Shown here: positions 24,151 to 35,792 of the stretch, one piece after another
Numbering within the stretch: position 1 is the first letter of the stretch
How the letters are laid out: each line of letters begins with the position of its first letter
Assembly (NCBI GenBank): GCA_003339415.1
Contig: PDHQ01000070.1
Span: forward strand, 93,707-157,706
Direction: 5' to 3'
Length of the DNA stretch: 64,000 bases
Source of the DNA: Ophiocordyceps camponoti-saundersi (nom. inval.)
Taxonomy: Eukaryota > Ascomycota > Sordariomycetes > Hypocreales > Ophiocordycipitaceae
Notes under the pieces: model-generated
Told to the model about the DNA's origin: nothing
Databases searched by the model: none
Seen by the model: the letters and a program-made list of their open reading frames with translations, nothing else
Program-made: the position numbers and the translations under genes

Positions 24151-27100
24151 GTGGTACGGATAGGGGTCAAGAAGCCTCTCCTTTGTCTCTTTGTTTTTGT
24201 TTTCCTCCCCCCTTCTCCTCCCAATGACCACAAGGCCGGGCCTCCGACGTCACGTCAGTGTGCCTCTCTGAGAAGGTATCGAAACTGACCCTGTCGACCC
24301 CTTTTCCGCCTCCCTTCGGACTTGGATCGCTGGCTCCAGCCCAATCGGGATCTCAGCGCGGTCAGGTATCCTGATGAATCGTGTGGCTGGCTCGGGGACG
24401 GGGGCCTCGAAAGCGTGAGCTTTCTTTTTCTTCCCACCTCTCTTTCGTTCCGATTGACCCTTAGGCTCTCGGCCTCTCGCAAGCGCAGCCGTGGCGCACA
24501 GCCGACCACCCTCGGCAGCTGTTGGGAAGTGCAGCGCAGAAAATGCTGAAGAACCCCTGGCGGCACTCTGCTCTCCTTTCGTGACGTATACTGCATGCGC
24601 AACGCTTGCCATGCGATTGCGGACAGGTGACGAGGACGAGCGTGTGACGTCTCTCGCCGAGCCTGGTCGCAATTGCGATTGATGTTCGTCACAACCGGAA
24701 CCTTTACCCTGATGGTCAGGTAGGTAGGCAGCCACTCGGGCGTGGGACGTGTCACATCGTCGTCAGCAGGCGAAATCTTAGACAGCCATGGGGTTGAGTG
24801 TCAGATCCCAAGATCCCTGCCCTGGAGAATGAAAAGGGTGTGTTGATATAGGATTGATTTAAGCCGTCGGATATAACTCTTTTCTCTCGCGACTCCCAAC
24901 AGCGTCACATCCGTTCATTTTAACCTCACCCCCCCCCCCCTTCTTCTCCCAGGACGAGATATTGCCGGTTACGTCGAGGAGCGAACGGGCTGTGCGTTGT
25001 TATTGTTGGCTGCCTCGGCGTTCATCCGAGCCGGGTGCGCTTCCAATTCGGCGATGTGTTACCTCTTTCTCCAGGGCATGCTTTTTTCCCCCTCTCATCT
25101 ATCCGTATTCTCGTCAACAACCTACGGATACACATGTCTTCTTGCCTGCCCAGCTACAACGGGGGCCAACAGAGTGCGATGCAGGCGCCGGCACCACGTG
25201 GACTGAACCGTTGTGTTTTGTTAAAGTTGTGGCGGTGGTTCAGAGACTCGGGCTTCTACCTGTGCGAGATAGATGGCAAGTCAGGCAAATCAAAGTCTCA
25301 CACATTTCGGCCTTCTTTTTCTTCCCTTGACCTTCTTTTTTTTTCTTTCATTTCATCTGACTGCCGAGAGACATGAAACTGAGCGTCGGATTCCCCCCCC
25401 CTATATTCCTGGAGGGAGGGCACCTAATATGCACAACCACAGATCTGGAAAGGGTTATCTGCAGGTCATGAGCTGGCTGAATGCACGAGCGCTCTCTCTG
25501 TCTTGTATCCGTACTTGACATGGATACAAATACGAATGTTTTTTTCTTCTCAGCGCTGGATTTATGTATGGTTGGTCTTTTGATGATTTACGGACTTGTA
25601 TCCTCCGTCAGTAGTAGTTGTAATTCATAGGTATGAAGCTTCGTATACAGGGATACACACACCTATGAGGCGTTCCCAGGTAGCAAGTACGCATAGTCTA
25701 CAGGGGTTAAGTCGGGCAAGGTGAGACGAGAGTGAGAGATAGGGGGAAAGTGGATAGAGTGGTTGTCTACTCGTTGAACATGATAGATCGCCAGCTTTCT
25801 CAACCCTGTCTACGGGAAGGATGAAAGGATAGTTTAACCATTGGAGTTGGGACTCTCTCACTTGGGTCAACGGACATTTACGGATACTTGATACCAAGTC
25901 TGACTTGCAAGTTGCTTTTTCTCTTTGCCTCGTTTCTTTTTTCAAACCGTATACATACACACACATGCATACACATGTATCCGTACAATGCTTGTATGTA
26001 TGTTCTCCGTCCATCTTCTCTCTTGTCGCCGGGGTCTAATGCCGGAACTTGGTCGATCCGCCATGGGGCGGCGAATCCCGTGCGTCTCCAAGGTAGGTAG
26101 TCCGCATGTAAGGTAAGGCATGCACGTAGGCGGCCAGTTCGGGTCGCCGACCTATGGAGTCGTGGCCATGTACGTATGTATGTATAAAACGCACTGACCC
26201 CAGTAGGAGGCGCACCGGAGAGAGATTGAGAGCAGCGTTGATCAATTTTCAAGATGAGTACTCCGTATGTTGGTGAGAATTGGGAGACCGGGATAGGCTC
26301 AGCCACATTACGAGTTCATGGACGGGGACTGCGTTGTCTGAATACGACTTTGGCGGCAGAGACGCGCATACAATGGTGAGATTGAGCGTGTATGGATGGG
26401 TCACTGTGATGTACGTCTGTATGTAGGTAGGTATGTATGTATGCACAAGGAGGTATGCATAATAATAAGATCCGTCTTACATGCACGATTATCTCTCACT
26501 GCGGAATAAGGAAGAATCTTACCAACCCGGTGGATGAAACTGTATAGTTGATGGGGCATATTGATTTCTCCCAGTCAGCGTGTCTATGCCCTAAGACTGA
26601 TGCCTTATAGTTTACCGACATGTGCCATGTTGAGCAGCATATGTGAGTTCAGAGATGAGTGACTGCGAGAGGTTTTAAAAAGGACAGCTACGTAATAGAG
26701 AGCTAAGAAGGGGGAAAAACCATGTTGGACAGACTGTATCCGTAGAATGAATGCCATCGCCTGGCTTCGTTCGCAACGTCATATGTAGGGTAGGGCAGGG
26801 CAGGGTAAGCCTAGGGAAGCCGTGAGGAGGCTTATACGAATGAACATACATACGTAAGTTGTATGTAACGCAGGCTGGCATGGATGAGCGAAAAAGTCTC
26901 AACTTAGTATCCGTAGTGTGCCATGAAAGAATCCAGAGCATAGCAAAGCGTCCTATATCGATGATCCGATGGGCTCATCTAGTTATACATGAGCTGCTAG
27001 TTATACACGAGCCTATGTCTACGAGAAAAAAAGCACAACGCATGACGACAGGAGAGACAGACGATGCTATAGACATACATACATACAGTCGATGTTAAGC

Positions 27101-30090
27101 ATAAAAAGAGAAATGTGAAACAGGCAGACACTGACACTGAGATGCCAGTCTTTCCCTCCCTTGGCCTCGAGACAGGCAGACGAATTCCTTCAGATGACGT
27201 TATTCGCATAAGCAGACGACAAGTGAGAGAGGCAACAAAAAAGGAATGGATGGATGATGATTCGCCCTTGGATTTTTTTTTTCTACTACAAACCCGCCTC
27301 TGGCATCCATCCATCCTCGGTCATAGGCAGCCACCGATTTGTCTCGGGCGCACATACGAATAGGATGTACATGCAAACATTGGCTACCACATGCAGCCTC
27401 TTACGCCGGCCTTGACCTGCAGTTGACGTGCCGTACGGGGTAGCGGGGAGGGGGGAGCGTGTGTGCCAAGAAGAAAGATGTGCTGCGGGAAATGGGTGTT
27501 CGTCATGTATCCGTACTTGACAGGCTAAACTCCTCTTCTGACGTGTTGGGCCAGCAATCTACGGATATATGTACATATGGGAGGGAAAGGGGGTTGCTGT
27601 CCCCCCTCTCCATGTTAGGTATTACGGGATAAAGAAATACTTGTCTTTGCTTTTTGCCTTGTCCACCGTCTTTACATGTGTACAGTTACTGACATACATA
27701 ACATAGGTTCGGGAGACGAACATGACGATTCCAAACTCTCCAGGCGAACCACAGCCGCAAGGCGTCGATGCAGTAGACATGGTATCCCCCAGTTACATGG
27801 TAAGGAGACTGACTGAAAGCGGACTTCCCTCCAATTCACACGGCCGCTTTCTTACTTAATTCGACATCAACTGCTGCCCGTGATCTACAATGAACTAAAC
27901 TCGCCAAAAGCCCATGCTCGTCCACTGCTAGCTCTTGTTGGGGTGCATATAGCACACGCAGTAGTAGAGAGACAGGGCAAGACAAGACAAGAGAAGGAAA
28001 ATAAAAAACAATACGCGCTTTTACGAAGAGCCTCTTCTCCTTTGGGAAGTACGGATGATGACGGACAGGGGACCTTGGACGTATTGGGAGAAAGGAGAGA
28101 AGGGAGAGGACGCAAGAGAAAAATGATAGCTCACGGCGGCCCCTCACCTCCTCTACATAGGTAGGTAGATAGGGGAGAGAGAGAGAAGCCTTGCTGGATA
28201 TACATACTCTAGGGATAGGTAGGCAGATATTTATTTTATTGGACTTATTCAGAAGAAGGCTTCCTTTTTCATCCCCCCTTCTTCTTCTTCTTCTTCCATC
28301 GACCTCGGATGACCGTCTGCTGTGCGACGCTCTCTCAACTGCAGCTCGACATTGCAGGTGGAGCGGATGCAATGCCGCCTCCCAAGGGATCAGCACCAAG
28401 GGTTCGAGGTCGGGTTGTGAGATCACTTACCATCCCGCTTCACTTTTACCATCAGGGCGGTTACGAGGAGGAGAAGAGAGAAGGGATAGATGAGGGTGAA
28501 CAGGGTCCCATCTCGGTCCGAGACTTGAGATGATCATGTACGGTAATGTACGGATAGGTATTCACACATACCCGTGCATGTAATGAATGCATCGGTACGG
28601 ATAGATATTGCGGTATATGCATGTATGTATGGATGTATGGATGTATGCCTGGTATATATGCACATGTATATGCACGAATATGCACACATTCATGCAGCCG
28701 GCACGTATCCATCAGACGTTGCGGAGTATCCGTATACCACATACAAGATGCTGTGCGAGTTCAGGACGCTTTGTCTCGACGCTGTAACGAGAGACACTTG
28801 GGCGAACAGAGTCAAGCGTTATTGAAAGGGTCTTCTATCAAGACAGGAGTTAAGACATGTGCGATACATTAAACCACCACTTCGTTCTTCAAAACTCGGA
28901 CCTCGCCGGAAACCCATCAGAGCCTTGAATTCTCGTAGCCTCATTCAACGGTTTAAAAAAAAAAGGTCGCCCGGAAAGCCCTTTCTTTGCTATCAAAAAA
29001 GGCAACGTTGTCCGTAACTCGCACGGGATACGCAATTCGCACATTGATCGCCGATGGCGCGGACCCTTTTCCTTCGAGGTGCCCGAAGCCGGGGTATGAA
29101 AGCAGCTTTTGCACATTTCACTACGGCCTTGCTACGGTGAGGCGTCGCCAGCAAGTGGCTACATGTATTTCCAGAGGCACGAAATGTATGTGCGGGATTG
29201 TCGACGATGCATTTCTCTGAGCACACCCTCACCGTATCTCCCCTTCGTTAGTTGGTCTCACGCTTGTCTCGGTAGCAATCAATTCGTGTCTCTACGTATG
29301 TGGCACCCGTCTCCCCCCCCTTCTCTTCATCTTCTTCTCCCGTTCTCTCAACTGCTATTGCATGAACCCTTTCTCCCTAGAATCTAAGGACGCCTCTCGA
29401 GAACGCTGTCCGGTTGAAAAACAGAGAGGGGATAGCTGATCATCGAGGAACCATCGGCTTGGAGCTGGCCGTTCCGATGTTGGCTCGTACGGGGAGGGCT
29501 TGCAGCCACGACATACGGCGAACTTATTAGAGACATGGGACCTGTCAACGGGCTTCCTGGTGCGTCTACGGATACTTCTCCTTCACTCTCTCTGTCTCAG
29601 ACAAGAGGGAGAAAGAATGAAAAGCCATTTCGAGAAAGCAATTCTGTCTTGCAACTTCCCCAGACTGGGCTTCCTTCACCGACGGCCCGGCTCGCTTCGC
29701 AATTGAGCCTTACGAACATCGACTATCTGTAGTTGCTTAGACCTGGAGCCAGTAGATGAACGAATGAGAGGCAGCGCCAAGAAGGAAGGGAAAGAAGAGG
29801 GAGAGGGAGAGAAAGGGGAGGGGGGGGGTGTGGGAGAGAGAGGAGAGAGCGCCGGATGACGTGCGCTGTCTTACCTCTTCTCATCCCCCCCCCCCCTGCT
29901 GCTCACCGCACTCCCTCGATGCTAGCTTGAGGGCACGCCTCCAAGGACATTTGTTTTTCTTTCTTTCTTTCTCATGCCGAGCCATGACCATTTTCAGGCT
30001 AGACGATATGTAACTGCATAGAGGCAAAAAGGAAAGAAACACAAGGGAATAGCAAGGTTACCTCCCGAGCTGTATGTACGGATATGTATG
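24151..30090. promoter_or_regulatory. Gene desert dense in TACGGATA octamers
   Basis: By hand I count 15 copies of TACGGATA or its complement TATCCGTA in this 6-kb part: 24155, 25100, 25123, 25506, 25879, 25978, 26737, 26908, 27508, 27560, 28549, 28596, 28727, 29567 and 30077. Chance expectation for an octamer on both strands is about 0.2. A relative, TACTCCGTA, lies at 26259. The copies occur in both orientations and often sit beside TATG/CATA repeats, with no fixed spacing. No coding gene was recognised. Function is unknown; binding sites, a dispersed micro-repeat or a structural element are all possible. Confidence 0.6.
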
Positions 30091-32354
30091 TCATGTATCA
30101 TGTTTTTTGGTGCAGGATGATGAGAAAACAAAATAACCCATTGCCTTCTTCCTAAAAGGGGTTTGGGGCAGAGCTCGATACAAATTGCAAAGTGAGGCTT
30201 TTCTGTGTTACACATACATGTAGTAGGAGATTGGGATATGTGAGGTATTGTATGAATGTCTGCAGAAGAAGCCCTTTACGGCCTTGCTTGTAATTTCTCC
30301 TCGGAGCCTTTACGAGTTATCCCTTTGGAGTAAGAAGCTAGCATGGAAGAGAATCACGGACGTCGGTCAACATGTATAGAAAGGGGGGATTGAAAAGATC
30401 ACAACGGTGGACAAAGAATGGAATCACTGCTGGAAGCGCCAGCGAGTATACAATACACGTCTCCTTTATGCTAAAGGCATACATACATGCCATAATACTC
30501 GCCATTTTCCCGCTCACCTACATACTGCCCGGTGGGACAACAGACTGAGTGGCTTCCGTCGGGGAGTTACTTTACATGTGCGTCGGCGACTTCAGCCGGC
30601 CGAGCCTCGACACCACATGGGCTCTCCAATGGGGGAGCTCAGACTGTGTTGTGGATGCATGAACCTCTCTCAAACCAGGAGGGGGGAAAGGGGACACAGG
30701 CCGTTTCTCGCAGCCTGTTGGCCAAGCACAGGAGCAGAAGAAGAACAGATGCATCTCGGATACACTGACGTGAGCTCCTATGTAATTTCGAGGAGGGGAA
30801 AGGGGGGGGGGGGGGGACGAGGGTTCTCCTTTTGCCGCGAGGCTCGGCAGCGTCGATCATGAACGGTGAAAGAGAGCCAACAGTTCAAGCACATGGGCAG
30901 GAAAGCTTTCGTCAGACGCCGAAGCTCCAAGCCTTGCTGGCTGAGCTGTCCGAGTCTTTCGCCCCTCGATCGACGAATCCATCCTTCAAAGACCAGCGTG
31001 TGGCAGACAGCAAGCCCACAGTCAAGGCCGATAGCCACATTCCAAACGATGACACTCTTAAAATCGTCGTCATCTTCATGGTGTTTCCTCCCTCCCTCCC
31101 TTCCAAGACAATCTATCTGGCAGCCATCCCCCCCCCCCCAAAAAAAAGAGGGTGGCCAGAGAAAGAATATCCCGTTAGCAATCATTGCTGGAGAACCGGC
31201 TCTGAAACCCGAAGGAAAGGGGGGGGGGGGGGGGGGGCGGGGGGCGGGAAATGCCAGACATCTTCGACCCGGTTGAGCGGCAAGACCTCGATCGCGACAA
31301 GCCATGTGACGGCAAGACACACACTCACTCACACACACTTGTATGGTGACGTTGACGCAGCCCATCTGCCGGCAGGCGATGCGTGATCTCCCCGGTATGA
31401 TCAAGGAAAGAAGATGGAGGGGAGGGGAGGGAGGGCACAAGGGAAGGGAAAAAAAAAAGGGAGATGTGAGCGGCATCACGGGCCGTGAACAGACGGCTTG
31501 GAAAAAAAAGCCCGCTTTGAAATTTCAAAAAGAGAGGCTGGGCTTTACGCAGCTGCTGGTGCATATGGCGTGCACAGATGCATCCCGCCGCAGCTATGTT
31601 GGTGGAGATGTCAACGAGCGGAAGAGGGAGGGAGGGAGGGACGAAAGGGTCTCTCTCGATGATCTTGACCGATTCGATTCCTTGTTGCTATACTTGGAAT
31701 CAAGAATCAACTGACAAAATAAGAGGCTTACAATTAGATTCTCCTTCCCCCTCTTCCCTCCCCTTGAGAACGGACCGTGGGGGCCTTCACTGTTTTGCGC
31801 CGTCTGCTGACCTCCTCTTCCCCCTCCCTCCCCCTCCACACCATCCTTTTCACCGAGTCTAAGTCGAGTCCTGATGACGATCAAGCCCCGAGTTTTATGG
31901 CTAGGAATTTTGGAGGTCAAGCCCCACGATTGCAACGATACACAAGAGCTGAAAAAGCCTTGATGAAACTTGGGCTTGGTTGTACGAGAAAGAAAGGGGG
32001 GGAGGAGGGGGGGGGTGTGGTTGAGGAGAGGAGAAGGAGGAGGAGGAGGGGGAGGAGGAGGAGGAGGAGGGGGAGACGTTGCATACAGGAACGGGCCTTT
32101 TTCTTTCTTTTTTTTCCGCGCCGTAGCCTCTACGAACCGTCCAAAAAGCCATCCAATCCCACTGAGTGAGAAGAAGATCCGGTGACGAATGTAATGATAG
32201 GATAGTGAGGATAGTGACGATACGTCGTTAGCAGTAGGCAGGTTGTAGATAGAGCATGTGCGCTCGCAAAGAGCCGTCCGGTCTCGAGACTCAGGTTCAC
32301 AAGACGACGGTCCGCGGACGTGCTTGACTGGCGTGACGACGAGCAGGATTTCCC
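30091..32354. other. Gene desert, kinase-proximal part
   Basis: No recognised gene. There are G runs (30806-30817, about 31219-31237), poly-purine GGA repeats (31990-32076) and a (CACT)n-like stretch at 31320-31340. Open frames of 60-230 codons on both strands are compositionally driven and share no domain that I recognise. The right end is the 3' flank of the kinase gene. Confidence 0.5.
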
Positions 32355-34160
32355 CTACTCGGACCCTTGAAGCCCGCTCTGCAGCGCCCGGACGACCACC
32401 ATGGCTCCCCAGGCGCCGGGGTCAGGAGGAGACGCCTCCTGGCTGTGACCTCCGTCGCCGACGTACGACGCCCTCCCCAGCTTGGGCTTCATCGTCCTGG
32501 TAGCGTCGGCGCCCTTGACGGCAGCGCGGACGCCGTCGTCGAAGCCGGATGCCTTGACGGCTTCGGAAAAGGGGATGAGCGTGTCCATGATGGTGCGGTC
32601 TCCGACCTTGGCAGGCGTGTATCGTCCCACGCTGTCGAGCGCCGTCGAAAGAGCGGCTGCCCACAGCGTGACGGGAGAAGCAGACGAGGAGGCGCCTCCG
32701 CCGCCGACCTCTTCCTCGACCGCCGACCGGAGCGAGACGAAGAAGATGCAGAGGATGCCGCCGAGGGTGCCTCCCATCTTACCCTCGGCCACGTCCTCGA
32801 GCTCGAGGAGAACCTCGCCGACGGAACCGGACTTTGCCAGTCCCCGGTCCAGGGCGGCGAGCATGGCCGTTGCTCCCGACTTGAGCGTCTCGCCGCAGTC
32901 GCCGTCTCCCATGATGGTGTCCCACCGCGTCAGATCGGGCTCGGCCTCGATGAGACTGACGCAGGCGGCGCGTAGCATCCGATCTAGCACGGCGCCGTCG
33001 ACGCGGAGGTCACGGTCGGCATTGATCGACTTGGCCGGTGCGGGAGCCGGCTTGACGAGCTGCTCCTCCCGACGCCGCGGGCCACCGACGGCCTGCGACC
33101 CGGCAACGGTCTCCCAGCAGGTGTTTGTCCTGGCGTCGAAGAAGGCTTTGATATCGTCGACGGAGTAGCGCTTGCAGTTGCGGGCGGCGGCCGTGATGTT
33201 GATGACGGACAGAGAAAAGGCCGGGGCGTTGAGGGACGTCTCGAGCGTGCCGGCGTAGACGCGTGCGGGCTCCTCCATCTTCCACTCGCGGGTCAGCTGC
33301 TGAAGCACCTCGTCGATGAGAGCTCCCATCTCAAGCGGCGACATGCCACCGAAGTTGTTGACGACAAGGACGGTCTCGTCACCCGGCGCGAAGCGTACGT
33401 AGGCTCTATCTTCATCCTTTTCATCCAGCATGTGTCGAAGCAGTTGCCGGACCAAATCTGCCGGTTCGGGAACGGGAGAAAGCTTCTTGAAGCCCGGCTC
33501 GTTATGAGGACCGGTACCAATCTCAACCTCGTCCTCCGCCAACGGGCCGTGCTCAGTCCGGCCTGGAACGTGGCAGTGATCGAGCGTGGCAGCCATGGAA
33601 ACGACCTGACTGGAGACGGCGACGCCCAAATCATAGACGTCGTCGAGACACGATCCGGAACCGGCCGCCGCGCCCATGACTTTCAGAACGGCGATCTGAC
33701 CGGCTAGACCACGTCGACCGACGAGACCGGCTCGACGACGACCTACGGAGACGTCGTCGCCGCATATGAGGATCCTACAGCGTCTATCACCGTTGTTGGC
33801 CTTTTCGTTGGCAAGGCCAAAGTGAAGACAGTCACCGGTGTAGTTGGTGACGACCAGTATGACGCCCTCGCGACTCGACACCGCGTCCACGGCCGCCATT
33901 ATCTGCCTCGTGCTCGGGCTGGCGAAGACGTCACCCTGAACAGCAGCCGCCAGCATATTGGAACCGACGTAACCGGCCCATGCCGGCTCATGACCTGAAC
34001 CCCCACCGCTGATGAGACTGACGGTAGACGAGTCGTGAGATGCGTCGACGACAACCCGGTTTACCTCGTCCAATCTCAGGGAAGGGTTGTAGGCGACGAT
34101 TCCTCGTAGGGCCTTGTCGACGAGGCCATCTGCCGAGTTGAAGAGGTGGCGCTTCGACAT
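32355..34160 (-). CDS. Dihydroxyacetone kinase family (probable erythrulose kinase)
   Basis: Single-exon, 601 residues, ATP-dependent ketose kinase of the DhaK-DhaL type. The DhaK half has GGGSGHEPAWAGYVG, NYTGDCLHFGLANEKA, VGRRGLAGQ and the covalent-substrate His in LDHCHVPGR. The DhaL half has the Mg-ATP motifs MGDGDCGETLKSGA, MGGTLGG, KVGDRTIMDTL and GRASYVGDG. All catalytic motifs look intact. A Trp stands where classical dihydroxyacetone kinases usually have His (HEPxH), next to the substrate pocket. The gene is head-to-head with an RpiB-like isomerase and near a TIM-like isomerase. The same three enzyme types carry erythrulose phosphorylation and isomerisation in Yarrowia (EYK1, EYI1, EYI2) and in mycobacteria and brucellae. 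Erythrulose is therefore the favoured substrate; dihydroxyacetone remains possible. Confidence 0.9.
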   Translation of the reverse strand: MSKRHLFNSADGLVDKALRGIVAYNPSLRLDEVNRVVVDASHDSSTVSLISGGGSGHEPAWAGYVGSNMLAAAVQGDVFASPSTRQIMAAVDAVSSREGVILVVTNYTGDCLHFGLANEKANNGDRRCRILICGDDVSVGRRRAGLVGRRGLAGQIAVLKVMGAAAGSGSCLDDVYDLGVAVSSQVVSMAATLDHCHVPGRTEHGPLAEDEVEIGTGPHNEPGFKKLSPVPEPADLVRQLLRHMLDEKDEDRAYVRFAPGDETVLVVNNFGGMSPLEMGALIDEVLQQLTREWKMEEPARVYAGTLETSLNAPAFSLSVINITAAARNCKRYSVDDIKAFFDARTNTCWETVAGSQAVGGPRRREEQLVKPAPAPAKSINADRDLRVDGAVLDRMLRAACVSLIEAEPDLTRWDTIMGDGDCGETLKSGATAMLAALDRGLAKSGSVGEVLLELEDVAEGKMGGTLGGILCIFFVSLRSAVEEEVGGGGASSSASPVTLWAAALSTALDSVGRYTPAKVGDRTIMDTLIPFSEAVKASGFDDGVRAAVKGADATRTMKPKLGRASYVGDGGHSQEASPPDPGAWGAMVVVRALQSGLQGSE

Positions 34161-34966
34161 GATTCTGCGTCCAGAGTGTATGCGTCGTCGTATGCGGAGA
34201 AGCGTATGTGTGCGTTGTGTATGTCGTGTGTCTGTTGATCCGACAAGGATGTTGAACGGGGAGGCAAGAAGCAAGGCAGATGAGGAGTAGGGAAAAGCTG
34301 AAGGCTTGGCTTGATATCCGAGTGCGACGTTTCCCCGCAGCAACCCTTTTTTTTTGTCACCTTGGGGGGGTTCGAGGCCATTGACGAATAGCAAGTGTAA
34401 GACGTGGGATAATAGACTGGGGAAATGTCATAGCAGAGAAGGAAGAGGCCGTGTGAGCCGCGGCGATGCCGGACTTCCACATGCGGCAATCCCGTCTTGT
34501 CCTCCAAAAGAGTTGCCTCCTCTTCTCCGAAGGCACGCCCCCCCTTTTGCTAACCTCGTCTCTCTCTCTCTCCCTCTCCCCCTCTCTTTGTCATTGAGGT
34601 TCCCACGATGATAGTTTGGTCAAAGGCACCAGAATGCCACCCTCCCCCCCTTTAACACTCCCCCCCCCTCCCTCATCTTAGGGCTTCGATGATATATCTA
34701 CCCCCTTTTTGAGGCTGCGATGCCGGAAGGCTGCGGGCCCAAGTGGTGGCGGGCGTTTGCTTCCTAGGGTTCGGGATAAAAAGGGCAGGGGAAAAATAGA
34801 AGTGCATTCAGCCACTCACTCTTACTCACTCACTCTCTCTCTCTCTCTCTCACGTACACCATCTCCTTCACCGAATCTCGTACCAGTCCTTTTCCCTTCT
34901 TCTACACCCCCCCCAGCAGACAAGAAAAAAAAAAACGCCTCTTCCCCCGGGACCGAGCCCATAGCC
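34161..34966. promoter_or_regulatory. Divergent promoter, kinase / RpiB-like isomerase
   Basis: An 806-bp shared upstream region. It has a CT microsatellite at about 34828-34850, C runs around 34644-34670, and an A-rich stretch just before the isomerase ATG. Co-regulation of the two genes is inferred from the head-to-head layout only. Confidence 0.5.
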
Positions 34967-35514
34967 ATGGCACCATCTTGGAGGATCGCCGTTGGCTGCG
35001 ATGTAAGTCAGCTAGGAGCCCATGTAAGTCGTGCACGTCACGTACGGCAGGCTCAGACGACAAGCTGCAGGAAGCCGGCATATCGTACAAGGAGGCCATC
35101 AAAGCGGACCTCGAAAGCGACGGGCGCGTCAGCCAAGTAATCGACGTCGGATCCTTTCGCGGTACCGACAAGACGGCTTATCCGGCACGAGCCGCCGCGG
35201 CAGCCAGGCTGGTGGCCGAGGGAAAAGCGGACCGGGCCCTGCTCGTCTGCGGCACCGGTCTCGGCGTCGCCATCTCGGCCAACAAGATCAAGGGCATCAG
35301 GGCCGTGACGGCGCATGACAGCTTCAGCGTCGAGAGGAGCGTGCTGAGCAACAACGCTCAGGTGCTGTGCATGGGAGAGCGTGTCGTCGGTCTCGAGCTG
35401 GCGAGGAGGTTGGCTAGGGAGTGGCTCGGATACGAGTTTGACGCCACCAGTGCCAGTGCGCTCAAGGTTGATGAGATTTCGAGACTCGAGGATGGTGGAG
35501 AGGAAGTTTTGTAA
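34967..35514 (+). CDS. RpiB/LacAB-type sugar-phosphate isomerase
   Basis: Aldose-ketose phosphate isomerase of the RpiB fold, 159 residues. Exon 1 is only 12 codons (34967-35002, [12 protein letters not shown]); a 68-nt intron (GTAAGT...CTGCAG) leads to exon 2 at 35071. Joining restores the family start ([12 protein letters not shown]). The active-site Cys is in [17 protein letters not shown], and the C-terminal signature is [15 protein letters not shown]. Starting at the in-frame ATG at 34978 instead would destroy the phosphate-binding start and is rejected. With the adjacent kinase and TIM-like enzyme, the likely reaction is erythrulose-4-phosphate to erythrose-4-phosphate (EYI2/EryI/DerI-like). 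Ribose-5-phosphate isomerase B activity is the alternative. Confidence 0.88.
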
Positions 35515-35792
35515 AACGAGGTGAGAATGACAGAATGACGTTGATGATGATGAATATCGTCGTTCTTAGAGAACAATGCAAATACACATGCATACACGAG
35601 TATATGCTGTGACTGTGAGTGAGTGCGTATGAGTAGAGAGTATTGAAGGTAAGTTTGTCTGCTCCCAGCCATATCTGCCTTTCCGGAACCGGGTTTCCCT
35701 TCGCCCCGTTTCTCCCTCCTCATGTCTTTGATCAGCTCTTCTCTGCGACATCCAGATCAGCAGGAGGCAAAAGCACCATCAACACAGCAACC

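Noticed and set aside
30778..31479. 233-codon minus-strand frame in the gene desert
   Set aside because: Spans G/C homopolymers and poly-purine tracts, codes for Pro/Phe/Ser-rich low complexity, and overlaps plus-strand frames of similar length; no recognisable family.
17920..32354. A biosynthetic gene cluster or effector genes in the desert
   Set aside because: No signal-peptide-bearing Cys-rich frame or enzyme motif could be supported in any frame, even when trying to join neighbouring frames.
35643..35792. Upstream extension of the TIM-like protein to 35643
   Set aside because: Starts without an ATG, and the added residues do not fit the start of the barrel; the ATG at 35793 directly precedes the first beta strand.
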